Shown here in pieces: positions 39,849-50,751 of a stretch of 57,432 bases of DNA. The stretch spans positions 1 through 57,432 of the forward strand of contig RSEH01000285.1 of assembly GCA_006503475.1 (NCBI GenBank). Direction: 5' to 3'. How positions within the stretch are numbered: the first letter of the stretch is position 1; every line of letters begins with the position of its first letter. Under the pieces are notes generated by a model. The model had not been told where the DNA came from. It made no database searches and worked only from the letters and a program-made list of their open reading frames with translations. This DNA comes from Stentor roeselii. Taxonomy: Eukaryota > Ciliophora > Heterotrichea > Heterotrichida > Stentoridae. A program made the position numbers and the translations under genes.

Positions 39849-42800
39849 ATGTATCAGGACTTATCAGAAAAAGTCGACACTAAAGCAAAATCAAAAAGTC
39901 TTAAAAGTGGCTTAACAGTAAGATACTTGATCTGTAAGTGTAAAAGATGCAAAAAACTCATTTACTCTTTTCATCTGATCGAACATTCAGAAATTTGTTC
40001 AGGGATAAAAGAAATGAATCTATTCAAATTATCAAAAAAGTTTAGAATTCAATTTCAAGAGATAATCAATGATCGAATCCTCAAATTCAAACTATTAAAT
40101 TCAATAATTTCAACCCCAAATTGTAAAAATTTTTCAATAAAACAAGAAAAAATCCTAAAATTTTACTTAAAAGTTTCTGAGAAGTCTTGGTTTGAACCAT
40201 ATGAAATTTTTAAAATTCAACACAGAATCTTTAACAGCAGATTAAAATTCGACTTTGTCAAATTAGAAGTCACTGAAAGTTACTTGAAAGCAAAAAATTC
40301 ACATTTTTTTCAAACTTCTTTCTCAGAAAATCAAATGATGAAAAAAAGTTACTTCTTAAGTACAAGAGGAGGAAGAAGTCAATTTTATATAGTCAATATT
40401 CATAAAAATTTCTTATTATTGAAAAACAATAAATATATAGTGGGAATGAATATAGAAGACTCAAGTATTTTATTCACTTTGCATATAAACTCTCAAACAA
40501 CTCCTCAAATTTACGGAGATTTTGAGTTTCTTTTATTTTCTGAAAATTTAACATTAACTATCTGGAATATAAAAAATTTCTTCATAGAAAAACAAATTTT
40601 AATTGATGGATTAAGTTGTTATCATATTTACCTTAGCTTCAACCAATCTCATGCTTTACTCATTTCTCAATTTAAGGATTCTTGCTATTCATTGAATTTT
40701 GTTGATTTGGTTTCCTTTGAATTAGAAAATAATTTCGTTGAAATGCCGAAATTTTGGGTTGAATTAGTTGTGAGTAAAAATAAAGAAAATATTTATATTT
40801 ACAATAAATCGATTTATCAATATACATCGAAATATAATAAAATAGTCTCGATTTATGATGGATTAGAAAATATAGAATATTTATGTCTAACGAAAAATGA
40901 TAAAATGATTATTTTTTACAGTGCTTTAATGGTTAAGATTTTCAATAAACCTAGAAAAACTATTTCTTTTTCTTTTCCTATTCAACCTAAGGATTTAATT
41001 TTTTGTAGAGTTGGATTATCACTTTTTGTCATTGAAAAAAATAAAGTAGTTGATTTAAACGAAATAAAAAATGATTTTATTACTAATATTGATAATATAC
41101 TAGTGACATTACCTCCAGACCAGAAGTTTACCACTTCACGCTCAGGCTTTCTTGGTCCTTGCAGTAACTATTTTAATTTTAATCAAAACTTAATTATTAA
41201 CCTAATAATGTACAACAAAAGCACTCTTGGACTTTCCCAGGACCTAACTAATCAAACCATTACTAATTACTTCAATGTCAGTGATCGAAAACTTTTAAAA
41301 GATTTTTGTGTTGTTTTGCAAAAAGGAGAAATTGAGATTAGTTCATTGAAGGAAATGACAAACAGAAGTTTTAAGGTTTCTCTTGAAATTAACTTTATTG
41401 GTAAAATTTCAAATTCAAATACATTTGTTTTAGGCACCAGAGAATCGTTTTCCCTTTGGAAAGCAAATGAAAGCTCTCCCTATTTCAGTCTTTATGACCT
41501 TCGACTACCAAGGAATTCAAGTATATTCAAATGTGCAGAGTATAAAAACTTCCTGATTATTTCAAGTTCTCAAAAATTTTATATTATATTGAAGATAAAA
41601 AATATGTATAAAAATTATTCATTATTAGAAAATTTTTCATCAGTTGAAAGAATAACAGATAACTTTATCATTTATAAAAAGGAAGAAACATTTATTAAAT
41701 TCAACTCAGAAAATAAACTGGTTTTGCAAGTTAAAGTTGAAGAACCTAATTATTCATTCATACAACTAGATAATGATTTTGTTCAAATTACTAGCAAAAA
41801 TAAGGGGATGAATATAATTGATTTGGGAAATGGAAAACGAATTTTCGAGCTTAACATACTATCAGTAAATTATTATATCGTTAAAGTCATAAAAAAATAC
41901 AATATTGTTATAGTGATTATATATGGATTTATAAATATATATGATTTGAAGGATGGAGAAAATTTGTTTACCTTGAGTATTAATAATTATATATTTTCAT
42001 TAACTTTTGAAAAAATAGTTCTGATCAGAGGAAGCTTGATTTACATCAAACTGAAAAAAGAGGCAAAATATGGACTGCAATTTTTTGACATGAAAACTTA
42101 TGAAAGTGGAATTGTGGAATTAATTGATGAAGATTATTTAAGCTTAGATATTTTTGAGGAATTTATCATTATTCGAAATAATGATGGAATATTTATGTAT
42201 TCAAGTTTAAAAATTGATGATGTTTACAAATTTCCTTTGAATATTCGTGAAGGATATTATGTTTGTATTCATAAATATATCTTTATTTACAATGATAAAA
42301 AACTTAATTTTGCTAACGTTATTGATAAATCAAATCATGAGATTCAAAGAAAAACTGGAAATCGAGCAAAAAAAAGTTTTTGGAAGGAAAAAAAACATCA
42401 TTTTTTATTGATACCTAATGAAAACCTGCTGATTATGTATCGAGGTTTTGATTTATTTATAAATATAGATGTAGAAATTTTTGATCTTTCTGCTTGTGAT
42501 TCTGTTTATAATTTTTCAAATTCTATTACAGAGATAAAAATAGAAAAGATAAAAAATTCTATATATATTGTTGAATATGATAATGAGTTGAATGTTTATG
42601 TTAGACAATGTAACTTTATAGTAAAATGCTCGCATTGTATTCTCAATCCTCCTAACCATACTAATGAAATTTATTTAGAAGGAAGCATCAAAGAATATGA
42701 AAGTATCAACAAATACTCATCAAGTTTAAGAAAAGTCAAGTTGATTGAACTAGATGATAAACTTATAGTTGAAAATACATACAAAGTGTTCATTTATCAC

Positions 42801-43052
42801 ATCAAGAGCAAAACAATTTTATGGAAAATGTCTGTTCCTGGTTTGTTAAGTATAAAATTATCAATTGATGAAAATATTTTAGTTTTTTGTGACACTCAAA
42901 GTATGTTCAAATATGATGTTACAAAAAGAGAATATCTAAAGTTTTCAATTCCATTTTACATTGAAAATTTACTTTTCTTATCAAATGATGGTAGTAAAGC
43001 TTATGTTACTGCAAAGTATATAAAAATGATATTAGAAATTGATCTTATTTAG
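39849..43052 (+). CDS. Large beta-propeller-like protein with an N-terminal zinc-binding motif
   Basis: The protein has 1067 residues and starts MYQDLSEKVDTKAKSK. Near the N-terminus CKCKRCKKLIYSFHLIEHSEIC carries spaced Cys and His residues (CxC, CxxC, HxxxH, C) that could bind zinc. A helical stretch follows, then a long series of short beta-strands with recurring hydrophobic pairs (KYIVGMNIEDSSILFTLHI; LKDGENLFTLSINNYIFSL; RGSLIYIKLKKEAKYGL) that read as degenerate WD40/propeller blades, probably two propellers. There is no membrane helix. Codon usage is far more AT-rich (AAA, AAT, ATT, TTT) than in the HSP70, ARID-JmjC or M16 genes. The frame is intact. Function unknown. Confidence 0.65.
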   Translation: MYQDLSEKVDTKAKSKSLKSGLTVRYLICKCKRCKKLIYSFHLIEHSEICSGIKEMNLFKLSKKFRIQFQEIINDRILKFKLLNSIISTPNCKNFSIKQEKILKFYLKVSEKSWFEPYEIFKIQHRIFNSRLKFDFVKLEVTESYLKAKNSHFFQTSFSENQMMKKSYFLSTRGGRSQFYIVNIHKNFLLLKNNKYIVGMNIEDSSILFTLHINSQTTPQIYGDFEFLLFSENLTLTIWNIKNFFIEKQILIDGLSCYHIYLSFNQSHALLISQFKDSCYSLNFVDLVSFELENNFVEMPKFWVELVVSKNKENIYIYNKSIYQYTSKYNKIVSIYDGLENIEYLCLTKNDKMIIFYSALMVKIFNKPRKTISFSFPIQPKDLIFCRVGLSLFVIEKNKVVDLNEIKNDFITNIDNILVTLPPDQKFTTSRSGFLGPCSNYFNFNQNLIINLIMYNKSTLGLSQDLTNQTITNYFNVSDRKLLKDFCVVLQKGEIEISSLKEMTNRSFKVSLEINFIGKISNSNTFVLGTRESFSLWKANESSPYFSLYDLRLPRNSSIFKCAEYKNFLIISSSQKFYIILKIKNMYKNYSLLENFSSVERITDNFIIYKKEETFIKFNSENKLVLQVKVEEPNYSFIQLDNDFVQITSKNKGMNIIDLGNGKRIFELNILSVNYYIVKVIKKYNIVIVIIYGFINIYDLKDGENLFTLSINNYIFSLTFEKIVLIRGSLIYIKLKKEAKYGLQFFDMKTYESGIVELIDEDYLSLDIFEEFIIIRNNDGIFMYSSLKIDDVYKFPLNIREGYYVCIHKYIFIYNDKKLNFANVIDKSNHEIQRKTGNRAKKSFWKEKKHHFLLIPNENLLIMYRGFDLFINIDVEIFDLSACDSVYNFSNSITEIKIEKIKNSIYIVEYDNELNVYVRQCNFIVKCSHCILNPPNHTNEIYLEGSIKEYESINKYSSSLRKVKLIELDDKLIVENTYKVFIYHIKSKTILWKMSVPGLLSIKLSIDENILVFCDTQSMFKYDVTKREYLKFSIPFYIENLLFLSNDGSKAYVTAKYIKMILEIDLI

Positions 43053-43300
43053 TTTAGTTAAGTAAAATATAGAATGAGCTTATAAGTCAGTTTAATATCT
43101 AATTGTTATCTAGTCATCATAAAATATAGCAAAGAAAGCATAATGTCCTTTTAATCTCATTGATTAAATTAGCTACTATTACATATTTCTATTTATCTAA
43201 TTCCTACTCAAATTCAATTATAACTTATTCAAATCTCCTAATTCCCTGCAACTAAAAACACTCTAAAATTCTCAAAAACCTCTAAAATTATTTCTATTAA

Positions 43301-45330
43301 CTATTTATTAAGTCTAGTCATAGTTGAAGTCCTTAGTGTATTAGCAGCCCTAGGAATATGCTTTGGTTTAATACTTGCAATAGTATGTTTTTCCATAACC
43401 TCAATTTTCTTATCATCCATAAAATCTCCTGAAAGTTGTCGATAAAATTCAAAAGCACTAGAAATCCTCAAAGGAAACCTGTGACTTTTCCCTAATCCCC
43501 TAATACTATAAAACTCCTCAAAACTAAGAATATCCTTCAAATTCTTTTTTTCATTTTCAAGTCTTCCTTCAGGCCAGAAGTCATTCCTAAACAAATAATT
43601 AGCCAACATCAAATTAAAATCAAGTTCTCCAGCGCCACATCTAATCATAAACCTAATCAAAACATTCTTTAAAATTTCATTTCCAGGAAAAGTTTTTTCA
43701 TTTTTCCTCATAAAATCAATTAATTCCTTAATTTCCTTTTCCTGACTACAATCTTGAAACTCAATTCTCAGTAATTTTTTCTGATAAAACTTAAAATAAA
43801 AAGTTTCAATCAAAGAGTGAATCGATACAATAAACTTTAAAGATTTCTTGAAAATCGAGTCATGCATGAATTTTTCATGAACATTTTTTCCATTCTGAGA
43901 AAGTCTTTTGCAAAAGTCTTCAACATTCTCATTTTTATCGAAGTACTCGAATTTCAGTTCGAGTAAAACTGAAGAAGAAGCTGAATAAAGGTCTTTAATG
44001 ATATTATTGACGGTGAATTTGAATTCTTTTTCAAGTCCAGAAAGATAATTTTTTAATTCATTTTCTTCTTTTTGCCCCAGGTCGACTTGTTTGATTTTTT
44101 TCCTGATGCAGTCGATGGGGTTTGACTCTGAGTCGAAAGAAGTGAATATTTCAAATTGATACTGAATTCCATTTAACTTATCAATGTTGATGATTTTTTT
44201 TTATGCAGGTCGTTCATCAAGTTAGTCTGCAAACTGCTGAAGTCAAATATCAAATTACTTCCCTTTCCATATTCCGGGTCATTAAGACATAAAGAGGTCA
44301 GATGACTGCTTTCAAAGTAAAAGTTCTGAATGATATTTTCCTCAGTCAAACAATGCGGAGGGTATCTCTTCAACTCCACGTCTAACCCTGACTTTTCCAG
44401 CATTATTTTCAACAAAGAATTGTGCAAGTTACAAAGATTTATAATCACTCCAGCAACACCCCTCTCTTCTTTATTATCAATCAAAAAACTTGCAAGATTC
44501 AAGTCATTCTTCAAGACCTGCTTTCCAGTTGGTTTCCCGTGAAAGGTAAAAAACTCTTCAGGGATATTTTGCCAGGCAAGTTTAAATTCTTCGAACTGCT
44601 TTTTCTCATTTTCTGATTCTAAAACTTGTTGAATTAAATTATTTTCCCCTGGTCACGGGAGATTTTATGATTGAACTTTTGGGTCAGGGTGTTAGAAAAC
44701 TGGATTATTGGGAAAAGATTTTTAAGAACTTTGATTTTTTCCTGGTTTATCAGGAAAATTTTAACTAAAAAGTATTTTGAGTCTTTTTCTTCTGTTGAAA
44801 GATGATTAGCGAAAATACTGAAGATGTTGTCGAGAGTGGCTTCAGGAACTCTTCGGAATTTAGATAAAAAAGGGTAGCGGCTGTTGTCGAATATTGCTTC
44901 TGATACTAGTTTTTCTTTTGTTTCTTCTTGAAAGTGCTGCTCGTAGCTTAGTAGGACTTTTGCTGGGTCTTTTAATGAGGGTAAAACGGTTTTTTCTATT
45001 GATTTTTCGAAATTTTCACGGTCTTTTTGTGTGGTGAAGGGTGATTGATGATCTGGCTTGTTGAGGGAGGGTAAAACGAAGTAAAACCATTTTAATGGCT
45101 CTTTGCAGCTGATTTTTTTTAGTTCTTTTGTGATTCTGGCAAGGTTTTCTACACATGAAGAGAAAAGGAAGGATGAAAGGCGGTTGTTTAGAATGTATTC
45201 CGCTTCTGATTGTTCGAAGTCAGAGGTGAAGTTGAAAAGGCTTGCTTTTGAGCTGAGTGAATCAAAAGCTCCTGTTTCGAAAGGATTTTTAATTTATTTA
45301 ATTTATTATTTTTTTGTTTCGATCAGAACT
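43301..45330 (-). pseudogene. Decayed large protein gene of unknown family
   Basis: Protein-like sequence runs nearly 2 kb on the minus strand but changes frame twice. From the 5' end: IKNPFETGAFDSLSSK and onward (about 45295-44660), then a shift near 44655 to PGENNLIQQVLESENEKK and on to NLMNDLHKKK, then a shift in a run of nine A residues near 44200 to IINIDKLNGIQYQFEIF, ending TRLNK and TAA at 43301-43303. No ATG starts the upstream piece. The segment KEKLVSEAIFDNSRYPFLSK faintly resembles KENPQ...LIEAAIQARFPLIIKY of the HECT protein's N-terminal solenoid, which is tentative. The poly-A shift could be a sequencing error, but the second shift and missing start argue for decay. Confidence 0.6.
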
Positions 45331-45522
45331 AGTAACATGGCATGGACTGAAAAGTTTAGAAGACTGAAACTGACTGGCTCTAGAAAAGGGAAAAAGTTTG
45401 AGTTTCTTGTTAGTTTTGTCAAATAGAGACCCTTCGGACTTTCGAGATAATGTTTTTCTAAATTTTCTTGCAACTTTTAGAATAGAATCAGTCTCATGGT
45501 GTCTGTTAGTTGCTTACTTTTT

Positions 45523-45688
45523 GTTCAAACTATTATATCTCTTTAATATAGGAAATTAAATATTATGAAGAATTTTTGAATTAATTCGAAGTTTCAATGC
45601 AAATAGTTCAAACTATTATATCTCTTTAATATAGGAAATTAAATATTATGAAGAATTTTTGAATTAATTCGAAGTTTCAATGCAAATA
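45523..45688. repeat. Perfect 83-bp tandem duplication
   Basis: The 83-bp segment starting GTTCAAACTATTATATC at 45523 is repeated without any difference at 45606-45688. It lies in non-coding DNA. Perfect identity in neutral AT-rich sequence implies a very recent duplication or an assembly artefact. Confidence 0.95.
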
Positions 45689-45759
45689 TATACCACTATT
45701 TAATTTATATGAAAACATTAGATAAGCATATATTTTCACCTTAATATAAATTTATTTAG

Positions 45760-46122
45760 TTAGTTTTTATCGACTTTAATTACAATTATGGATCGGTAAA
45801 TTTTTGTGAATAATCCTATAACTATAAAATTTTTTAAATATAATTCTTCTGAAGTTTTTATATGGGAATCTAAATGGGAGGAAAGTGAATGGGGTTCTTC
45901 CAGACTTTCTTTTGGTAACATTTGGTAAAATTCTTTTTTTTCTGATGATGGTTCAGATTCTGAATGAGATCCGGATTTTTCTTTTTTAGATAAAAGACTT
46001 TCGTCAGGATTTTCTATTTTTTCGTCATTGACCTTGTTATTTTTCTCTTGTTTTTTATCTTTATTCTTTTTATTTCTAGTTTTGTTCTTTGACCTTTTCT
46101 TCTTTTCTTTGAGACCTGTCAT
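45760..46122 (-). CDS. Small lysine-rich hypothetical protein
   Basis: A frame of 120 residues with an ATG at 46122. The first 35 residues are almost all Lys/Asn/Arg/Glu/Asp (MTGLKEKKKRSKNKTRNKKN), followed by a Ser/Glu-rich stretch and a hydrophobic C-terminal segment (LKNFIVIGLFTKIYRSIIVI). It could be a real small basic protein or a chance frame in A-rich DNA. The lack of stops in A-rich sequence is weak evidence. No family recognised. Confidence 0.4.
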   Translation of the reverse strand: MTGLKEKKKRSKNKTRNKKNKDKKQEKNNKVNDEKIENPDESLLSKKEKSGSHSESEPSSEKKEFYQMLPKESLEEPHSLSSHLDSHIKTSEELYLKNFIVIGLFTKIYRSIIVIKVDKN

Positions 46123-46278
46123 TTATTAGATGTCTATAAAAATGATTAGATATTTTGGACAAATTTGACGATAGGATTAGGAAAGTATAAATAGGTTAGA
46201 ATTAGAAAATTAAAACTATTCAACTTCTCTTATATTAATACTAAAATTTACTGAAGATTGAATACTTGAATTATCTAA

Positions 46279-49200
46279 CTAATTTTCTTTTCCGTTAAGT
46301 CTTGTTTGATCTTCAATCTTAAACTTTTCCTGAAAAACAGTGTCTCTAGCCAAACTTCCGAAACCTTTTGAAAACTCAAATCTTATCAAACTGGTAATCT
46401 TTACTCCTGTCGTTGTTTTGAACCCTTTCGTAAACCGTAAACTGTAAAATCCTCCTACACCTAAAATCACCAACATTCCCAAATAACAAGCAACAAAAAA
46501 CACAAAGTTTCCTTCAGCCCACACATAAGCAGTCGATAAAAGTATTCCCCAAGCACTTAAAGCCAAAATAGTCACTTGGTAAACTCCAGCTTTTTCCAAA
46601 TTAAAAGGCTTGACCAAAGCACTAAAAATAGCAAAAATCACAAGAATCCCAGTCAAAATGAAACCGAACAGAACTTTATATTTCACTTGTCCTGCTCTTT
46701 TCACAACAACAAAACCAACTTGAAAAGTATTCAAAACTGCCAAGTAAATAGGATTACTTCTCAAGTTTGACTCATTTTGGACTATTTCCCATAAAGGTCT
46801 TGCAAAACTTGATATTCCAGTGAAGATGACTAAGCAAACAATCCCAGCAATAACAAAAGTTTTATGACGACCTGTATAACAAAAGTATCGACAGTCTCTT
46901 GAAAGAAAAGATGATTCAAGATCATCATCAATACTTTCAGAACACTTTAAAATGTCTAACAAAAGGTAAACTATCGGTAAGTAAAATAAATGATTNCAAA
47001 GAATTCCCAAAACTTCAAAACATTCAAAGACTCTCTCTGGAATAAACCCGAGATTTCCCAGTCTGGTTTGACGAACAATCAAAAAACAAGTTGCAAAAAC
47101 ACAAAAAAAAGTAACAGCAAGCAATCCTGAGTAAAATCTCCAAAAATTGTCATATTCAATGTTAAAGTAATCTTGGATGCTAAGCCCTATAAGTTTGTTT
47201 ATATCATTTAAAGTTCTACTGAAAATTCCACCTTCTGGCTCAAGACAAATAATTTGAAAAAACTCTAAAATAAAAAAACCAAAAATCAACATATCAGGAA
47301 AAGCAATGGGTTTTGTTTCATCGAAGTCCTGCGTAAAATTCCGAAAGTTTCTCCATGAAACACAAGAAAAAATAACAGAAACGACTAGAACAATAAGACA
47401 AACAATAATCAAAACTCGATTGCCATCATCAGAGTGTCTGATTAAAGTAGATTTGAATCCACAGACACCATAATCAAAGAAGTTAGCAGGAGTAGTATCA
47501 GAATCTGCCCACTTAGCAGAATTAACATAAACAGCAGTCTTAACTGAGTACCGATCAGTATAAACCAAATCAAAAGGTTCAAATGAATCAGATTCAACAT
47601 TAAAAGCGACTTGTTTAAACATATACTTGACGCCTGACCTTTCATTTGAATAAGGCGAAATATAAACCTGGCCAAGACACCCATGAAACCTTTGCAGTCT
47701 CATGAATTTAAGCAAAACATTAGGATCTTCAAAGTCTTCTCCTTTTGACACCAAATGCTGAATAGTCTGATGAATGAGAAGAAAAGCGTCATGAGTCAGA
47801 CACATATTCTTTGTTTCATTGAATGATTTCTCCAAATCTTTTAAAATTTCCTGACCTAACTCGCCTTCCCATTCTTTTACTGCAAAAATGAGATTTCCTT
47901 CTAACAATTCTTTGACTTTCTTAAAATTTTCATCATTTTGATCATAAATGAAAATTCTGTTAAACTAAAATGTATCCCAGGTCGCTATGAACTCTCCTTT
48001 GCGATACCCAACATCATATAATCCTTCAATTAAAGGCCCGATCACACTAGAAACAATAATAAATATCCTACATTTATTTCTCCTCGGGAATAAAAAATTT
48101 TCTTTATACTTTTCAAAATCATTCCTGGAGTAATTCGCAGGAAAGATGGCAAGATTCATCGGGTTGATCACTTGAAACCCACTCTGAATAACCATATCCT
48201 TATACCTATCATAAAGAAACACCAAGTCTTCACTTCCGAAAATAACAATTTGATCCCATTTGAAATTTCTATACAAAAGCGAATATCCTCCAATAAAATA
48301 ATCCGAAAATTCACTTCCAAGAGTTAAAAATTCAGGATAAACAGTTTTATTCTTTAATTGACTATCTGAAACAAATCCTGATATTTGAGGTAAATTAACA
48401 CCCAACTGCCTTTCAGCCATTAAATTAAAATGAGCACCTGCGTGGTAAAGACTTGTCAAGTAAGCCACTGGGTGAAGGTTAACTAGTTTCTGAAGACAAT
48501 GAAAAGTATAGTTAAAGTCAACTGCGAGATTCCCACAGTCAGTCGGTTGGAGAAGGTATTTGAAACCATTTAAATCGTTTTTTTCGTTTTGCTTCTGAAT
48601 TGCGTAGAAAGCGCCTTGAAAGAATAGGTTTGATGAGGTCTTTTGGTACATATTTGCTTCCCAAGACCCGTTTGCTACGAATAGTAAAACTTCTTTTGTG
48701 TCTGAATTGCTGCTTGAGTTTAATATCAGAAGTTCTGGCCTTAGGACTGTGATTTTTTTTTCAAGTAATGCAAGATTTATCTTTGTTGAATTGATGATTT
48801 GTGTTAATTCGAAATTGTTTCCACAGTTGTGAAAGTCACAGAAAGGGAAGGCGGGTTTGGAAGAATAGGAAAAGTATTTTATTGCCAGGTTGTTTAAGTG
48901 ATTCCAAATGTACTCTGAACAACTTTTTGAAGTTGTGGTTGAAGGTTGGTTTATGAAAAGTGAGTTTTCCATGTAAATGTTACTTGATACAAATGATGGA
49001 AATAAGAATTTCATGTTGGACTTGTTGGCTTTTCTTTTAAGTAATACAGACTGAAAGGTGCTCATAAAGTCTTCTGAACCAAAAATAATAAAATTCCTGT
49101 ATTCAGATGACTTCACAAGTAACTTAACCATCTTATCAAAATATTCTATTTCAGAAGTTTCTTGAATAATAGTAAAAGTTGCTGAAATGTTTACCTGCGC

Positions 49201-49623
49201 TTTGATGTGATATAAAAAGTCAATAGCCATTGAGTCACTAGAGGAAATAATAGAAACTGTCTTCCACTGTAACAAATTGACCACCTCATTAATTTTGATT
49301 GATTCATATTCAAGACTAGGCAAAGCCGAATACCTTAAACTTGAAAAAGAGTCCTTTGACGTCGGGGTTATGGTCAAGTAAGGCGCAGCTAAAACCTCTG
49401 AAATCTTTTCGACTTCAAACAAAAACATCGAGTCCGAAGTCACGTCGATTATCAGAGAAAGTTGAAGGAAGGATGAATAATCAAACTCATTCAAATTCAA
49501 CTTATTCGAATAACCTGCAAAATAAGACAATAATGAAGGAGAAGTCAAGTCGCTGTAGAGAATCAAAATTAAATCACTGATTCCACAGAGTCCCTTTGAT
49601 ATCAAGAGAAATAGGAAGAGCAT
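46279..49623 (-). pseudogene. PBP1-type multi-helix receptor with one in-frame TAG
   Basis: The frame reads from ATG at 49623 through a signal peptide (MLFLFLLISKGLCG) and two PBP1-like regions to TAG at 47965-47967, then on in the same frame to TAA at 46279-46281. The only lesion is that TAG, where the paralogue at 50752-54084 has Ser (WEVYSYN versus WDTF-stop-FN). An undetermined base at 46995 affects one codon. The ectodomain is roughly half identical to the paralogue, whereas from about KEWEGELGQ onward the two are nearly identical, including the 8-9 membrane helices. No 15-nt GTAA...TAG intron can remove the stop. It may be a fresh pseudogene, a gene read through at low level, or a secreted ectodomain ending at the TAG. 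Confidence 0.75.
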
Positions 49624-49640
49624 TTATAGTCACAAAATGG
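49624..49640 (-). promoter_or_regulatory. 17-bp leader shared with the receptor at 54084
   Basis: On the minus strand the 17 bases CCATTTTGTGACTATAA directly precede the ATG, identical to 54085-54101. Beyond them the two 5' flanks diverge. TATAA touching the start codon suggests a very short 5' UTR or a start-proximal control element. Confidence 0.55.
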
Positions 49641-50176
49641 ATTTCAGGGTCGAGTTAACCAAAATAGTGAAATTCGAGGAATATAAAAAGTTTAAGTAGG
49701 ATTAGATTTATAGGCTTCGATGGGAGTTTAAGGGATTTGATTTCGGGATTGGATTTTAAGAATCGCTTGTCAAGAGGCTTGGAAAAAAATTTTCAATTCC
49801 AAAAGATTTGTTAAGGGATTAGGAAAGTTTTGGTATATTTAAATTTTATATAACTTAAGTCTTAAGTTTCAATGTTTTTGTGTTTTCATCTGAAAATCAA
49901 CTTAAACATATTCATTTTGGTTTTTCAAAATTATTTAAGAATTTATTTAGATGAACGAAATTAAAGATGTAAGACTTGATTATTTGGGGGATAGGTTGAC
50001 TTAGTCAGTTTGACTGGAAAACTCAAATCTTATTTTTTCTTATTTTTTTCGTGATGAATAAGAAAAATTAAAAAATTAAATAAACATTTGTGTTTTCTTC
50101 AAATAATTACTTAAGGGTATTTTTATGTTGTTTATACTGAATTTGAACTGTGCATTTTCAAGTTCTTGCCAAATTA

Positions 50177-50192
50177 TCTCAGTGGTAGAGCA
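50177..50192 (+). other. Isolated tRNA D-arm-like word
   Basis: TCTCAGTGGTAGAGCA matches the D-arm/A-box of many tRNAs. No TTCGAATC-type T-arm follows and no acceptor pairing was found, so this is not a tRNA gene. It may be a relic or chance. Confidence 0.35.
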
Positions 50193-50751
50193 ATATGTTT
50201 TATGTAATGGAAATTTAAATTTTTTGTTTAGATGAAAATATTTTTAAATCTAATTGATTTTAGAGTCTAAATATTTACGATGGTGGATTCATACAAAGAA
50301 TCTCAACTTTTGAATTATTTTTTTGAGTATTCAAGATATATGAAACTATTTCTTGAATTTAATACATTTTCATCCCTATAGCATAGAATCAAATGAAATT
50401 TGTGTCTGGAAGATCACCAATTTATTGAAGTCAAATCAAATTCAAGTGCAATAATATATAAATTATAGGAAGTCAATTATAATGCATGATAAACTTTCCT
50501 GAAACTTTGGTTCTTCTTATTAGACTTAAAGTATAAAATGGATTTCTATCAAGAATTTTCTGATTAACTAATACCAAAAATTTAACTAAAAATTTTTAGA
50601 TAGAAAAATTAGATAAATTAACAATATTATGATTGAGAAGAAAGTCAAAAATTTGATTATTAAGAGTTCTTAATAGATTTTCAAATTTTCAATCAAAATA
50701 TGCCTATCCTTTAAAATTATATCAATAAACCATCTAAAATCTAATAAGAAC

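Larger units (their letters stand above)
49624..50751. other. Intergenic region between the two related receptor genes
   Basis: 1128 bp. The first ~120 bp (the 5' flank of the receptor at 49623) are G+T-rich on the plus strand; the rest is AT-rich. It contains the shared 17-bp leader next to the ATG and an isolated tRNA D-arm-like word at 50177-50192. No gene was seen. Confidence 0.5.

Noticed and set aside
45103-45426. Plus-strand frame of 107 codons opposite the decayed gene
   Set aside because: The minus strand reads as better protein sequence (GAFDSLSSKASLFNF); the plus frame is its mirror.
50160-50230. A complete tRNA gene
   Set aside because: Only the D-arm fits; no acceptor pairing, anticodon stem or T-arm could be found.
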